The notes under the pieces: generated by a model
Databases searched by the model: none
What the model saw: the letters and a program-made list of their open reading frames with translations, nothing else
What the model was told of the DNA's origin: nothing
Translations under genes and position numbers: made by a program
From: Mesorhizobium_G sp049840935
GTDB taxonomy: Bacteria > Pseudomonadota > Alphaproteobacteria > Rhizobiales > Rhizobiaceae
NCBI GenBank assembly: GCA_049840935.1
Contig: JASGJA010000001.1
Coordinates: 62,001 to 126,000, forward strand
Length of the DNA stretch: 64,000 nt
Reading direction: 5' to 3'
Part shown: piece by piece, positions 46,446-56,295 of the stretch
How the letters are laid out: each line of letters opens with the position of its first letter
Position numbering within the stretch: position 1 is the stretch's first letter

Positions 46446-46887
46446 GGTTTTCCCTCAATTCAACATACATTCTGCCGTCACTAGATAATTAAGCACACTA
46501 TATTTGGTTCCAACTTCGGCGCTTTTATATTTGATGTCGTTTATGCAGTGAAATCGAATCTGAAAATTTGACCGTAAAACTGGAACAATCAGTTCGTCTG
46601 CAATGCCTGAAAAACACCGAACCGTCCTGCCATGATGAAATAAGCCAGTCACCTAATATAAGATCGAGGTCTATACAGGAACGCCAACAGCCATCAAGGA
46701 TTCTCGTGGGTCGGAAATGGCTAAAGATGCCCAGGCGGCGGATTTGCTTGACAATCTGACCGGGTACTTTGCGGCGTATCCTTTCGAGGGTGACGACAAC
46801 GCAACTGTTGTGAGCAACAGCATCGGGTTGGGAAGCGACCTACGCGATTGCGCGCGAGTTCGTCGCCAAGAGGTGGGCCGGTTCGCG
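46446..46887. other. 442-base gap, no convincing gene
   Basis: AT-rich near the ArsR side, more coding-like composition from about 46660. A + strand frame is open from 46657 (KIEVYTGTPTAIKD, then MAKDAQAADLLDN from an ATG at 46717), but it has no ribosome-binding site and continues only as antisense into the hydrolase gene. It may be a decayed fragment. The ArsR promoter must be in the first 150 bases. Confidence 0.5.
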
Positions 46888-47776
46888 TTAAGCCAGATAT
46901 TTGTTGAACCAGCCTATCGTGCGGTCCCATGCCAGCTTGGCGGCGGCCTCATCATAGCGTGGCGTAGTGTCGTTGTGAAAACCGTGGTTCACGCCGGGAT
47001 AGATATAGGCTTCATAGGTTTTGTTCGCAGCTTTCAACGCTTCTTCATAGGCCGGCCAGCCCTCATTGATACGCGTGTCCAGTTCTGCATAGTGCAGAAG
47101 CAGTGGCGCCCTGAATGCGCGGGACGTCCTCTGATTTCGGCTGTCGGCCATAGAACGGAACGGCCGCCTTCAATTCAGGATATGCAACCGCAGCCGCGTT
47201 TGCCACACCACCGCCATAGCAAAAGCCGGTAATGCCAACCTTTCCGGTCGTGCGGTCGTCCTTCAGGAGAAATTCGACGGCTGCGAAAAAGTCGTTCATC
47301 AATTTCTCAGGGTCCACAGTCTGCTGCAATTCCCGACCCTTTTCGTCGTTGCCGGGATAGCCGCCAACGGAGGTCAGGCCATCCGGTGCAAGTGCAATGA
47401 AACCTGCCTTGGCTACCCTCCTGGCAACATCCTCGATATAAGGGTTCAGTCCCCGATTCTCATGGACCACGACAACTGCGGCAACCTTGCTTTCCGCCTT
47501 GGCTGGCCGCACCAGATATCCGCGCACTTCGCCATGACCGTTGGGCGATGGGTAAGTGATATATTCCGGTACTATGTCGGGGTCGGTGAACTCAACCTGA
47601 TTGGCAAGCGCGTAGTCAGGGCTCAATGAAGCGAGAATCGCGACCGCAGTCATTCCTCCAACGGTATATTTGCCTGCACGGTCCAGAAATTCCCGTTTGC
47701 TTATCTTGCCGTGCGCATAATAGTCGTAGAGCTCCAGCAATTCCTGTGGAAAGTCCTTGGCTGTCAGGCGTGTCAT
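46888..47776 (-). pseudogene. dienelactone hydrolase-family protein, YghX-like (frame broken by one extra base)
   Basis: 295 residues once one base is removed from the CCC at 47109-47111, which restores VPRIQAPLLLHYAELDTRINEGW. Alpha/beta hydrolase with Cys nucleophile in GFCYGGG, Asp in AELDTRIN and His in VNHGFHND, the dienelactone hydrolase triad. An N-terminal stretch (SKREFLDRAGKYTVGGMTAVAILASLSPDYALA) contains a single twin-residue-poor membrane segment, as in YghX proteins; export is possible. Start 47776 follows AGGAGGAG. It lies 59 bases after pxpBC in the same direction. Physiological substrate unknown. Confidence 0.87.
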
Positions 47777-47835
47777 CTCGCACTCCTCCTCAATCAGATT
47801 TGCAAGAGTGTAGAACACGTTTTCCGCGTTTAGGT

Positions 47836-49404
47836 TCACTTCTCCGGGAGGCTTTGGTGCTTGAACCGCAATCTCACACCCGGCGGCAATTGTGCTGCGA
47901 GATTCAGATGATGCCGGGCGACGTTGGCAATCACCGGATATCCTCCGGTAACGGGATGGTCATTGAGGAAGAGCAAAGGCAAGCCGTTCGCCGGAACTTG
48001 AATAGCCCCGTGAACCGTTGCTTCGCTCGGCAACTCGCGTTTGTCGGTACGCTCCAGGGGAGCGCCATTCAGGCGCAGGCCGACCCGACTCGATTGCGCC
48101 GTTACCGTCCAAGGCTGCGAGAGAAAGCGCTGGATTGAATCCGCTGTGAACCAGTCGTCGCGCGGCCCTAGAGTCACATCGAGTGTGATAGTTTCGCCAG
48201 CCGACGGCATAGGGAACGGCTCCTCTTCACCTGCCGACACAAACGCATTTCCTGATACGGAAAGAACATTCGCAAAAGCGCCCGCCACAAGCGGGGGAGG
48301 GCCGATCTGGGCAAGCAGATCTCGCGACGAACTGCCAGCAAACCGCTGAACGTCAAACCCGCCACGGACCGCCAGATATGATCTGACACCTCGGAGTGGC
48401 GCATCGATAGAAACAGCGTCGCCCGCATCAAGCGCCAGAATTTCATAGCGCCCTGCGATCCTAGTTGTGCCGTTCGGCTTTTTTACTGTTAGCGATGCAG
48501 GCGCTCCTGTCAGCGCCAGAAACATTCGTCCCGCCGCCTTGAATTGAGCTTGTCCGAGCGTGATTTCCAGAGCCGCGACGCCGGGTTTATTGCCTACCAA
48601 TCGATTGGCGATTCTGTAGCTCGCTTGGTCGGCTGCACCGGACATACTTATCCCTTGGCTAGACTGGCCGGGTCTACCTTCGTCTTGAAACAGGATCGGA
48701 AACATGGTGGACAGAATTTCAAGACGTGCACCAGCCGACCTTGAAGCCCGCATGGGTTGTGTTCGTCCAGTAGCTTCAATTTCTGAGCGGGCTTCCGGGA
48801 CTTTTACGAAACGGACGCGAAAACCAGGTTGGAGCAGGGCAGCCGGCTCTCGCTCAGCATCGAACATCACCAGCGGCGTCGAACCGATCAATTGCCATCC
48901 GCCGGGGCTATCCTTGGGGTAGACGCCACTGAACTCGCCCGCCAATCCCACGGATCCTGCTGTCACGCGTGTTCGCGGGCTCTTCCTTCGCGGCACACTC
49001 AACTTCGGATCACCGCCCACCAGATATGCAAAGCCCGGTGCAAATCCAGTAAAGGCGACCGTATATTCAGAGCCTGTGTGACGCTCTACGACCTCCTTCT
49101 CGGATATGCCAAGCATCGAGGCGACTTCGGCGAGGTCGTCACCCTCGTATCGCACAGGTATCTCGACCAAAGGACCGATTGTGGGAGAAATGGTCGAAAG
49201 ATCCAGAGCGCCAATTCGATTTACGACTTCCCGTTCAATAATCTGCTCTGGATCGAATGTGACGAGGACGGTCCGCGCAGCGGGTACGATCTCCAGAATC
49301 CCGGCAACTGTGTTACCCGACAATGCGGACGCCAGCGACAACGCGCCTTTCAGATCGTCTAATTCAACGAGTATGGATCCAGATCGGACAGGCAAAAAGC
49401 GCAT
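47836..49404 (-). CDS. 5-oxoprolinase subunits B and C fused (KipI-KipA)
   Basis: 522 residues. The first ~220 are the AHS1/PxpB (KipI) domain (GFAPGFAYLVGGDPKLSVPRR, AGEFSGVYPKDSPGGWQLIG); the rest is the AHS2/PxpC (KipA) domain (QDEGRPGQSSQGISMSGAADQASYRIANRLVG, NDHPVTGGYPVIANV). With PxpA it cleaves 5-oxoproline (pyroglutamate) to glutamate using ATP. In many bacteria B and C are separate genes. MRFLPVRSG at 49404 matches usual KipI starts; an ATG six codons earlier (49422) is possible. Confidence 0.92.
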   Translation of the reverse strand: MRFLPVRSGSILVELDDLKGALSLASALSGNTVAGILEIVPAARTVLVTFDPEQIIEREVVNRIGALDLSTISPTIGPLVEIPVRYEGDDLAEVASMLGISEKEVVERHTGSEYTVAFTGFAPGFAYLVGGDPKLSVPRRKSPRTRVTAGSVGLAGEFSGVYPKDSPGGWQLIGSTPLVMFDAEREPAALLQPGFRVRFVKVPEARSEIEATGRTQPMRASRSAGARLEILSTMFPILFQDEGRPGQSSQGISMSGAADQASYRIANRLVGNKPGVAALEITLGQAQFKAAGRMFLALTGAPASLTVKKPNGTTRIAGRYEILALDAGDAVSIDAPLRGVRSYLAVRGGFDVQRFAGSSSRDLLAQIGPPPLVAGAFANVLSVSGNAFVSAGEEEPFPMPSAGETITLDVTLGPRDDWFTADSIQRFLSQPWTVTAQSSRVGLRLNGAPLERTDKRELPSEATVHGAIQVPANGLPLLFLNDHPVTGGYPVIANVARHHLNLAAQLPPGVRLRFKHQSLPEK

Positions 49405-49446
49405 GTCACCGGAGCGTTTCATGATTTAATCTAACCACGAAACGCT

Positions 49447-50205
49447 CTAGATAAACGAGTTAATCACAAGGCCGGCACGCTCAAACCCATCGCGCAGATG
49501 GCGTGCCACCTCAACGGCGTGAGGATTATCTCCATGCACACAAATGCTCTGTGCATCGATCCACGCTTTTCCACCGTCCGCAGCGGGCACGAATCCCTCG
49601 TCGACCATGTGGATCATCCGCTCCGTAATCTGCTCAGGGTCTTCTAAAACAGCACCCGCTTCACGTCGAGAAAGCAACTGGCCGTCCGAAGTATAGGCAC
49701 GATCTGCAAAAGCCTCTGTGACAACTTTCAGCCCTGCTACCCGAGCCTGTTCGACGAGAGGTGAACCTGCAAGCGCCATGAGCACGAGACTGGAATCGAT
49801 ACTCTTGATAGCTTCGATCACGTCGCTTGCCTGACGCTTGTCGAATGCGATTGTATTATACAGCGCGCCGTGCGGTTTCACATATGTCACAGTCGTTCCG
49901 GATGCCGTAGCGAGCCCTTTTAGCGCGCCGATCTGGTAGATCACGTCGCCCACCAATTCCTTGCTCGAAGGGTCCATGTTGCGCCGGCCAAAGCCAGCAA
50001 GGTCGCGATATCCGATATGTGCGCCTACTGCCACCCCGCGTGCTGCTGCCGCCCGTAATGTCTTCAGAATACCAACAGGATCGCCCGCATGAAAACCACA
50101 GGCAACATTCGCGCTACTCACAATGTCGAGCATCGCATCGTCATCGCCCATTTTCCACGCGCCGAAACTTTCGCCAAGGTCGCTGTTCAGATCGATCGTC
50201 CGCAT
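49447..50205 (-). CDS. pxpA: 5-oxoprolinase subunit A (LamB/YcsF family)
   Basis: 252 residues. IDLNSDLGESFGAWKMGDDDAMLDIVSSANVACGFHAGDP is the hallmark of the LamB/YcsF family, with GAHIGYRDLAGFGRR and YVKPHGALYN following. PxpA forms the 5-oxoprolinase with the fused PxpB-C encoded 42 bases downstream. ATG at 50205 is preceded by GGAGG at ideal distance; a TTG codon directly before it is not needed. The gene starts 45 bases after manC ends, so it may share its transcript. Confidence 0.94.
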   Translation of the reverse strand: MRTIDLNSDLGESFGAWKMGDDDAMLDIVSSANVACGFHAGDPVGILKTLRAAAARGVAVGAHIGYRDLAGFGRRNMDPSSKELVGDVIYQIGALKGLATASGTTVTYVKPHGALYNTIAFDKRQASDVIEAIKSIDSSLVLMALAGSPLVEQARVAGLKVVTEAFADRAYTSDGQLLSRREAGAVLEDPEQITERMIHMVDEGFVPAADGGKAWIDAQSICVHGDNPHAVEVARHLRDGFERAGLVINSFI

Positions 50206-50250
50206 CAAGCCTCCGCGACCGCGTATCGTTTCGATATGCTGCTCCCGGCG

Positions 50251-51663
50251 CTAAGCCCTCTGATAGAGGTCATCAAACCGAATGATATCATCCTCGCCAA
50301 GATAGGAACCCGTCTGCACTTCGATTACGATCAGGTCAGTGTCGGAAACGTTGCTCAATCTATGTATGGTTTGCTTGGGAATGTACACATTCGAGCCGGC
50401 TGCAAATCTGCTCGTTTCCGAACCTATGGTGATATTGCCGATGCCTTGGACAACCGTCCAGTGCTCGTCCCGATGATTATGCATTTGCAGTGAAAGTGCT
50501 GCGCCGGGCTTCACGACAATTTGCTTTACCTGAAAATTAGGTCCGCCTCCCAATCGCTCGAACCAGCCCCACGGCCGGTTGGTGAGTGTAGGCTCCGAAA
50601 CCGATATCGGCATCGCGTCCGTTTGCGCTAACAATTCTTTGATCTTCGATGATTGGTTTAAGTCAGCTACGAGGGTTGCATCCCTTGTTGCAATTACTGC
50701 GACATTCGTCAGCCCTATGACAGCGGCCGCATGGCCATCGGCAAATATCAGGCTGTCACTAGTATCGATTGCACGGACCTTACCTGACGACACATTCCCA
50801 GACGCGTCTCTTGCTCCAAGATCAAAAATTGACCGCCATGTGCCCAAGTCGCTCCAACCGAAGGAAGCACGGACCACGACCGACCGCGCCGTTTTCTCGA
50901 GCAGCGCATAGTCGATTGAGATGAAATTCAAATCATCTCCAGTTTGCTTTGGTAGGCTCAGTGCGCATTCCCGTTCCACCGCATTGTCAAATGCAGACTT
51001 CGCCTTGGCTGTAATCTTTGGCGCGATTGCCTGAAGCTCATCGATCATTACCGCCGGATCAAACAGCAGATTGCCACTGTTCCAGAGACAGCCTGCATCC
51101 ACCAACTTCTGGGCACTGGTTCGGCTGGGCTTTTCTATGAAGCGCTTCACGCTGTATGCGTATGTTCCTGAAAGTGCCTCCCCCGGCTCGATATAGCCAT
51201 AGTCCGGTTTGGGGCCGTCTGGTGCAACTCCGAACAGAACTATACGAGACGTGGCCGCCAGTTCGGCCGCCGAACGGCAATCCGCCTCGAATAATTGCTG
51301 ATCTCGTGGTGTGTGATCCGAGGCCAGAACAAGGCATAAACTGCCATTATGCCGTTCTTTGACAACATGCGCGGCAACGGCAATGGCAAGCGCGGTACCG
51401 CATTGTGCAGGTTCCAGCACGAATTCCGCTTCACAGCCTATCGCGTGCATTTGTTCAATCGCAATCCAGCGCCATTCTTCGCGAGTTATGACAATAGGCG
51501 GCTCAAATATATCGCTCGACGCGGAGATTAGTGCAGCTTGAAAGGTGGAACGGCCATCCGGCAACAACGGGAGAAATTGCTTGGGCATCGCATCCTGCGA
51601 GAGCGGCCAAAGCCGCTTGCCAACGCCTCCAGCGAGGATAACCGGTGTAATGCGCGATCTCAT
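50251..51663 (-). CDS. manC: mannose-1-phosphate guanylyltransferase / mannose-6-phosphate isomerase
   Basis: 470 residues, the type II PMI/GMP bifunctional enzyme. N-terminal nucleotidyltransferase has the PVILAGGVGKRLWPLSQ pyrophosphorylase motif and the active-site FIEKP (VKRFIEKPS); C-terminal cupin isomerase domain has LQMHNHRDEHWTVVQG with the metal-binding His and Glu. Supplies GDP-mannose for surface polysaccharide. Start taken at MRSRITPVILAGG (51663); six extra in-frame residues upstream are atypical. No other polysaccharide gene is nearby. Confidence 0.93.
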   Translation of the reverse strand: MRSRITPVILAGGVGKRLWPLSQDAMPKQFLPLLPDGRSTFQAALISASSDIFEPPIVITREEWRWIAIEQMHAIGCEAEFVLEPAQCGTALAIAVAAHVVKERHNGSLCLVLASDHTPRDQQLFEADCRSAAELAATSRIVLFGVAPDGPKPDYGYIEPGEALSGTYAYSVKRFIEKPSRTSAQKLVDAGCLWNSGNLLFDPAVMIDELQAIAPKITAKAKSAFDNAVERECALSLPKQTGDDLNFISIDYALLEKTARSVVVRASFGWSDLGTWRSIFDLGARDASGNVSSGKVRAIDTSDSLIFADGHAAAVIGLTNVAVIATRDATLVADLNQSSKIKELLAQTDAMPISVSEPTLTNRPWGWFERLGGGPNFQVKQIVVKPGAALSLQMHNHRDEHWTVVQGIGNITIGSETSRFAAGSNVYIPKQTIHRLSNVSDTDLIVIEVQTGSYLGEDDIIRFDDLYQRA

Positions 51664-51837
51664 TCGTGCAACACACAACACCTCACTAACGGGTCAAGAA
51701 AAAATATAAGAGAATATGAATATATCAACAGGTAGAGTGGAATTGGAGAAGAGTCCGTAAAGCCCTTGGTAAACCACTGGGCTGATCGTTTTCGTACACG
51801 CGGACTCGTCACTCATGGACGAACCCGGCAGATCACG

Positions 51838-52924
51838 TCATTCGAGGATATGTGCTTTGCCGGAAACAGTGACACGCACTATCTCACCGACGGACGGCGA
51901 TTCGAGGCTGGGTTTTTTCATAATAAGCGGAGTGCTGCCTATCGCAGCGACTTCCGGCGAATCTGGATTGTTCAGTAGCTTAACGGCCACGGTGGATATG
52001 GCTCCTGCGAACTCCGCATCCGACACCTCAGCAAAAACTGCACCGGCTTTGGCGTTGGCAACGTCCTTATCAGAGACTGAGAGCAAGGAAATTTGCTCCG
52101 GTCGCAGCATAATGCGAACGAGTTCGCGCCTTTCGCGGCTATCAACAGCGAGTTCGACCCAGGGAGCATTCGGCCCACCCGTCCGCAATAGTTGCCCCCA
52201 ACACGATAGCGTCACCCAGCGATTCCGCGACCATGCGATTCTTCGGTCTGAGATAAAGTTCGCGTGGTGTTCCAACCTGCGCGAAACGACCCTCACGCAT
52301 GACTGCAACGTGGTCGGCGAATGACAGCGCCTCGGCCTGATCGTGCGTGACGAGAATTGTCGTGATTCCCGCATTTTCGAGCACTTCCGCGACTGCCTTG
52401 CGCATCGATGCTCGCAAACCAGTATCGAGTGCGGAAAACGGCTCATCAAGCAACATCATGCGGGGTTTTCGCGCCAGCGCGCGCGCCAACGCGACTCGCT
52501 GTTGCTGTCCGCCTGATAGTTGATGAGGACGCCGAAGCAGTATGTGCCCGTCCAACCCAACCGTATAGGCAAGGTCCGTAATCGTCTTTTCGCGGTTGGG
52601 AGCGCCTCGCTCAATGCCGAAGCCGATATTCTCCGCTATGGTCAAATGCGGGAACAGGGCGCCGTCCTGCGCCACAACGCCGATACCACGGCGATGGGCT
52701 GGCACTGTGCCGGTCTCATTGGCGATCACCTTGCCGTCCATGGCGATAGTCCCCGCATCGGGAACATCGAAACCAGCCACCAGCCGCAAAAGCGTTGTCT
52801 TTCCGCAACCGGAAGGGCCAACGATTGCCATTCTGCTCCCGGCTTTCACATCGAGGTCGATGCCATCCAGCGCCGAAACCCTGCCGTAGCGGCGCTTCAC
52901 CGACCGCAATTCCAGAAAGCTCAT
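51838..52924 (-). pseudogene. iron-type ABC importer ATP-binding protein, FbpC/AfuC-like (frame broken by one extra base)
   Basis: 361 residues after removing one base near 52158-52164 (CCC or GGG run), which joins AECSLV to ELAVDSRERRELV. The ATPase core is intact before the break: Walker A GPSGCGKTTLLR, signature LSGGQQQRVALARALA, Walker B MMLLDEPFSALDT, switch LVTHDQAEALS. After the break comes the TOBE domain (MLRPEQISLLS). The break therefore affects only the regulatory tail. ATG at 52924 overlaps the permease stop. Fe(3+) is inferred from the permease and binding-protein types. Confidence 0.9.
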
Positions 52925-54510
52925 CGTCCCGCCATCCGCTGCGATTGATCGTGCAACAACCAGATTAACGGCAGTGAGACAACGATCATGACAAGGGCAT
53001 AAGGTGCCGCCGCGGCATAGTCCAGTTCCCCACTCAGCGCCCAGAACCCCATGGCAAGGGTGCGTGTCCCGTTTGGCGCCAGCATTTGCGTCGCCGTCAA
53101 TTCGTTCATGATACCGAGTGAAGCCAGTGCCATGCCCGCAGCAGCACCCGGTGCAGCCAGCCGGATCGTCGTTGACCAAAGCGCACTCGCCGGACGTCTG
53201 CCAAGGCTCGCCGCTGCGTGTTCAAGCTCAATCGGCGCTTGCGCGATAGAGGCGCGCAGGCTGACCAGCGCGCGTGGGAGGAACATCAGCGCATAGGCCA
53301 GAAGGATCGTTGCCATCGTCTGGTAGAAAATATGAGCGGTGCGCACCGTGATCGTTACAACAGCCAGCGCGATAACCACACCCGGCAGGGCCCCGCCGAT
53401 ATAGTTAAGACCTTCAAGCGTGCGCTGCGCGGCTCCTGGCGTACGAATAGAGAGCCACGCCATTGGAACGGCTGCGAGAGTCGTTAATAGACCACCCAAA
53501 ACGGCCAGAATCACGGTTTGGTAGAAGGCATATCCAATTTCATCGAATCGCCAAACGCCAATTCCGCCTGCAACGAGCCATCGACCGATCGTCAGCAGCG
53601 GGATGCCCAGCGACAGAACTGCGGTTATTACGGGAATTGCGAGGCAGATCAGCGTCAGATTGCCAAGTCGCACAGGTTCGATCTGTCTGGCAGCGCCTGA
53701 ACCCACACGTGAATAACGTGCGTTGCCGCGGACGCTTGCCTCGACACCCAGAAGCACGAGACAGCAAGCCACCAGAACACCCGCCAGCATAGTCGCTGCT
53801 GGCCCGTTAAAGGTCGATTGATACTGGTCGACGATAGCAGTTGTGAATGTGTCGAATCGTATGAACACATAGAGGCCGTACTCTGCCAAAAGATGCAAGC
53901 CCACGAGCAACGTGCCGCCACAAAGGGCCAGTCGCAACTGCGGCAGCACCACGCGGAAGAAAATGGCCCACGGCGTGAGACCAAGCGACGCTGCGGCATC
54001 CTCAAGCGCGGGATCAAGCCGCCGCAACGTCGCAGCGAGCGGCAAGTAGAGGAAAGGAAAATAGGCAACCACCGAGATGATGACGCCAGCCCACAGGCCG
54101 TTCAGTCCCGGAAAAAGGCTGATCCACGCGTAACTTTGGACAAACGCGGGTACAGCAAGCGGTGCAACGCAAAGCCAGGCCCACATGCGTCGCAAAGGCA
54201 AGTCGCTGAATTCGGTCAACCACGCCAGCGCCAACGCCAGTATCGCGCACAGGGGTACTGCCAAAACGAGCAAAAGCACTGTGTTTATCAGCAGTTCCCC
54301 TACACGGGGGCGAAAGATCAGGGAGATCGAAGTATCCCACCCTGTCTGCCATGCAACCCACGCAATAAATGGCAAGGGAAGAATGGCGAGAAGCGTAATA
54401 GCGAAAGCAGCGATGGTCATCCATCGCGATGCCCACCCGTAACCACGAGGAACCACCATGAGTTCCTCGGAGAGGGCCAGATCGCGTTCCTGAGCGATAG
54501 TCTGTGTCAT
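52921..54510 (-). CDS. iron-type ABC importer permease, FbpB/AfuB-like (two fused halves)
   Basis: 529 residues with about twelve membrane helices and two BPD_transp_1 units, the usual form for FbpB-type ferric permeases. EAA loops: LEDAAASLGLTPWAIFFRVVLPQLRLALCGG in the first half and LEHAAASLGRRPASALWSTTIRLAAPG in the second. Start at MTQTIAQERD (54510) is preceded by GGGAGC; 14 in-frame residues upstream are unlikely. It overlaps the ATPase by four bases and follows the binding protein at 65 bases. Confidence 0.91.
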   Translation of the reverse strand: MTQTIAQERDLALSEELMVVPRGYGWASRWMTIAAFAITLLAILPLPFIAWVAWQTGWDTSISLIFRPRVGELLINTVLLLVLAVPLCAILALALAWLTEFSDLPLRRMWAWLCVAPLAVPAFVQSYAWISLFPGLNGLWAGVIISVVAYFPFLYLPLAATLRRLDPALEDAAASLGLTPWAIFFRVVLPQLRLALCGGTLLVGLHLLAEYGLYVFIRFDTFTTAIVDQYQSTFNGPAATMLAGVLVACCLVLLGVEASVRGNARYSRVGSGAARQIEPVRLGNLTLICLAIPVITAVLSLGIPLLTIGRWLVAGGIGVWRFDEIGYAFYQTVILAVLGGLLTTLAAVPMAWLSIRTPGAAQRTLEGLNYIGGALPGVVIALAVVTITVRTAHIFYQTMATILLAYALMFLPRALVSLRASIAQAPIELEHAAASLGRRPASALWSTTIRLAAPGAAAGMALASLGIMNELTATQMLAPNGTRTLAMGFWALSGELDYAAAAPYALVMIVVSLPLIWLLHDQSQRMAGR

Positions 54511-54575
54511 TCGAAAACAGCTCCCACGAGCAATTGCGCCTCGCGGGAGCACCCCGAATTAGCTTTGGAGCTTCA

Positions 54576-55580
54576 TCAAAGCAAGCCAGCTTTTGTCATG
54601 AGATCTGTAACTTTCGTGCTGTTCAGATTTGCAGGTTCCACCTTGGGCGATTGCAAATCCTTGAGCGGAACCAGCGCAGGATTAGATTCCGCACCGTTAC
54701 CGACTGCATATTCAAACGACGTTCCGGTCTTGAGAATATCTTGCCCTGCGTGACCCGTTATCCACTTGATCAGCGCTTGCGCTTCCTTCGGATGCTTACT
54801 CGACGCGAGCACGCCACCGCCCGAAATGCTGACGAAAGCGCCTGGGTCCTGGTTCTTGAAATAATGCAGGTCGACATTGGCGCTATTCTCACCAGTCTTG
54901 GAACGGTCGCCGAAGAAATAATAATGATAGATGATGCCGCCATCGATCTCGCCCGCGTTGACAGCTTTCATCACGGTGCCGTTGCCGCGATAAGGTTTGA
55001 AGTTTTCCTTCATTCCCTTCAGCCAGTCGCTCGTCATCTGCTCTCCTTTGAGTTCGAGCAGTGCGCCCACGATTGCCTGAAAGTCGGCACCGGTCGGCGA
55101 CGCAGCCCAGCGTCCCTTCCAGCTCGTATCGGCCAGGTCGAGCATCGATTTCGGCAATGCATCTCCACTGAGCTTGGACTTATTGTACACGAAGACTGTG
55201 CTGCGCGCGGCAATTCCAATCCAGTGACCGTTGGTGGGGCGATATTGTTCCGGAACCTGACTTAGCGTGTCTGCATCCAGCGGTGCGAAAAGTCCGAAGC
55301 TGTCGACAAGAGCCATCGCCGGAGAGTTTTCGGTCAAGAAAACGTCTGCGGGGGAATACGCTCCCTCCGCGATGATCTGATTGCCAAATTCGGTATCGCT
55401 GCCCTGGCGCAGCGTAACTTTGATGCCGGTCTCTTTTGTAAAACCTTCAACCCATTCCTTGGTAAGACTTTCGTGCTGGGCGTTATAAACGACGATGCCT
55501 TCCCCATCTTGCGCGGCAGCAGCCATGCACATTGCAGCAAGCGCTACGACGCTGGCGCAGGCTGTAGATATAAGTCTCAT
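54576..55580 (-). CDS. iron-type ABC importer substrate-binding protein, FbpA/AfuA-like
   Basis: 334 residues. Signal peptide MRLISTACASVVALAAMCMAAAAQ. The mature part is a ferric-binding-protein fold: IVVYNAQHESLTKEWVEGFTKETGIKVTLRQGSDTEF, ADVFLTENSPAMALVDSFGL, and the Tyr pair in DGGIIYHYYFFGDR, which in FbpA coordinates Fe(3+). Start 55580 is favoured by CGGAG eight bases upstream over an upstream ATG at 55616. First gene of the minus-strand importer operon. Confidence 0.91.
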   Translation of the reverse strand: MRLISTACASVVALAAMCMAAAAQDGEGIVVYNAQHESLTKEWVEGFTKETGIKVTLRQGSDTEFGNQIIAEGAYSPADVFLTENSPAMALVDSFGLFAPLDADTLSQVPEQYRPTNGHWIGIAARSTVFVYNKSKLSGDALPKSMLDLADTSWKGRWAASPTGADFQAIVGALLELKGEQMTSDWLKGMKENFKPYRGNGTVMKAVNAGEIDGGIIYHYYFFGDRSKTGENSANVDLHYFKNQDPGAFVSISGGGVLASSKHPKEAQALIKWITGHAGQDILKTGTSFEYAVGNGAESNPALVPLKDLQSPKVEPANLNSTKVTDLMTKAGLL

Positions 55581-55619
55581 GGGAGTACTCCGAGGCATTG
55601 CGAAACGATTGCGCAAACG

Positions 55620-55639
55620 TATAAATACATGAGCTTATA
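55620..55639. promoter_or_regulatory. AT-rich dyad upstream of the iron-type importer
   Basis: TATAA and TTATA flank a central CATG with symmetrical three-base gaps, 40-60 bases before the binding-protein start, in a strongly AT-rich stretch (55615-55670). It could be an operator or part of the promoter. It does not match an iron-response box that I can recall with confidence. Confidence 0.35.
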
Positions 55640-55819
55640 AGTCAACTTAAATACCTGATTTCAAAACGGAAAATGAATCTGTGACCCGATCAGGGAAGCA
55701 GGCACAATATCATTAGATATATCAACGGCGCCGCGATGTTCCTATCCTCTGAGTTTAGATTGGCCTCTCGCTGATTGTCTGGAAAAATGGTATTTTGCTG
55801 ACATTGAGGAGGAACTCAC

Positions 55820-56227
55820 ATGAAAGCGTCGTCAATATGCTTTCCAGCGGCGGTACTGCTGGTTCTTGTAGGCATGGCTTGGGGCATGCAGATGGCTATT
55901 TCACAAGATCATTCTGCCATGCCTGCTCATGCGCATTTGAATTTGCTTGGTTGGGTTTCGTTGTTCCTGTTCGGGTTATTCTACCATGTACATCCGCAAT
56001 TGGATCGAAGTGCGTCTGCGCGCACGCAAGTATATACGTGGATAGTCGGCACGATCATCCTTACGATTGGTGTGGGTATGGTTCACACGGGCCATGAGCA
56101 GGGCGACCCCATAGCCGCCGTAGGCTCGTTGATCGTGGTCGCAAGCATGCTTCATTTCGGGTGGATTGTCCTCAAGCAACGCGGCAAGGAGAGCACCGCG
56201 CCTACGATGCTCACCCCTGCGGAGTAA
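55820..56227 (+). CDS. small membrane protein with HAHLNLLGW motif
   Basis: 135 residues, four hydrophobic helices. The segment MPAHAHLNLLGWVSLFLFGLFYH resembles helix motifs of heme-copper-oxidase subunit I relatives that use paired His residues, and three more His (YHVHPQ, VHTGHEQ) lie near membrane ends. Such short proteins are found in rhizobia and Brucella as putative membrane proteins; a heme or copper role is only suggested by the His pattern. Start ATG 55820 follows GAGGAGG. Not in an operon with its neighbours (divergent from the iron SBP, 104 bases before the GntR gene). Confidence 0.72.
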   Translation: MKASSICFPAAVLLVLVGMAWGMQMAISQDHSAMPAHAHLNLLGWVSLFLFGLFYHVHPQLDRSASARTQVYTWIVGTIILTIGVGMVHTGHEQGDPIAAVGSLIVVASMLHFGWIVLKQRGKESTAPTMLTPAE

Positions 56228-56295
56228 ACAGCAGATATCAGCCTGCTTCTAGCGGGCATATGCGCTAAAACAGCCCTTGACACGCATCTCAAAAC

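Noticed and set aside
46717..47232. 171-codon open frame on + starting MAKDAQAADLLDN
   Set aside because: No ribosome-binding site, two thirds antisense to the hydrolase, no family recognised; only the first ~57 codons could be a relic.
53818..54753. 311-codon open frame on + opposite the iron-type permease and its binding protein
   Set aside because: It crosses two genuine minus-strand genes, is rich in Arg/Gln/His without domain motifs, and is a shadow frame.
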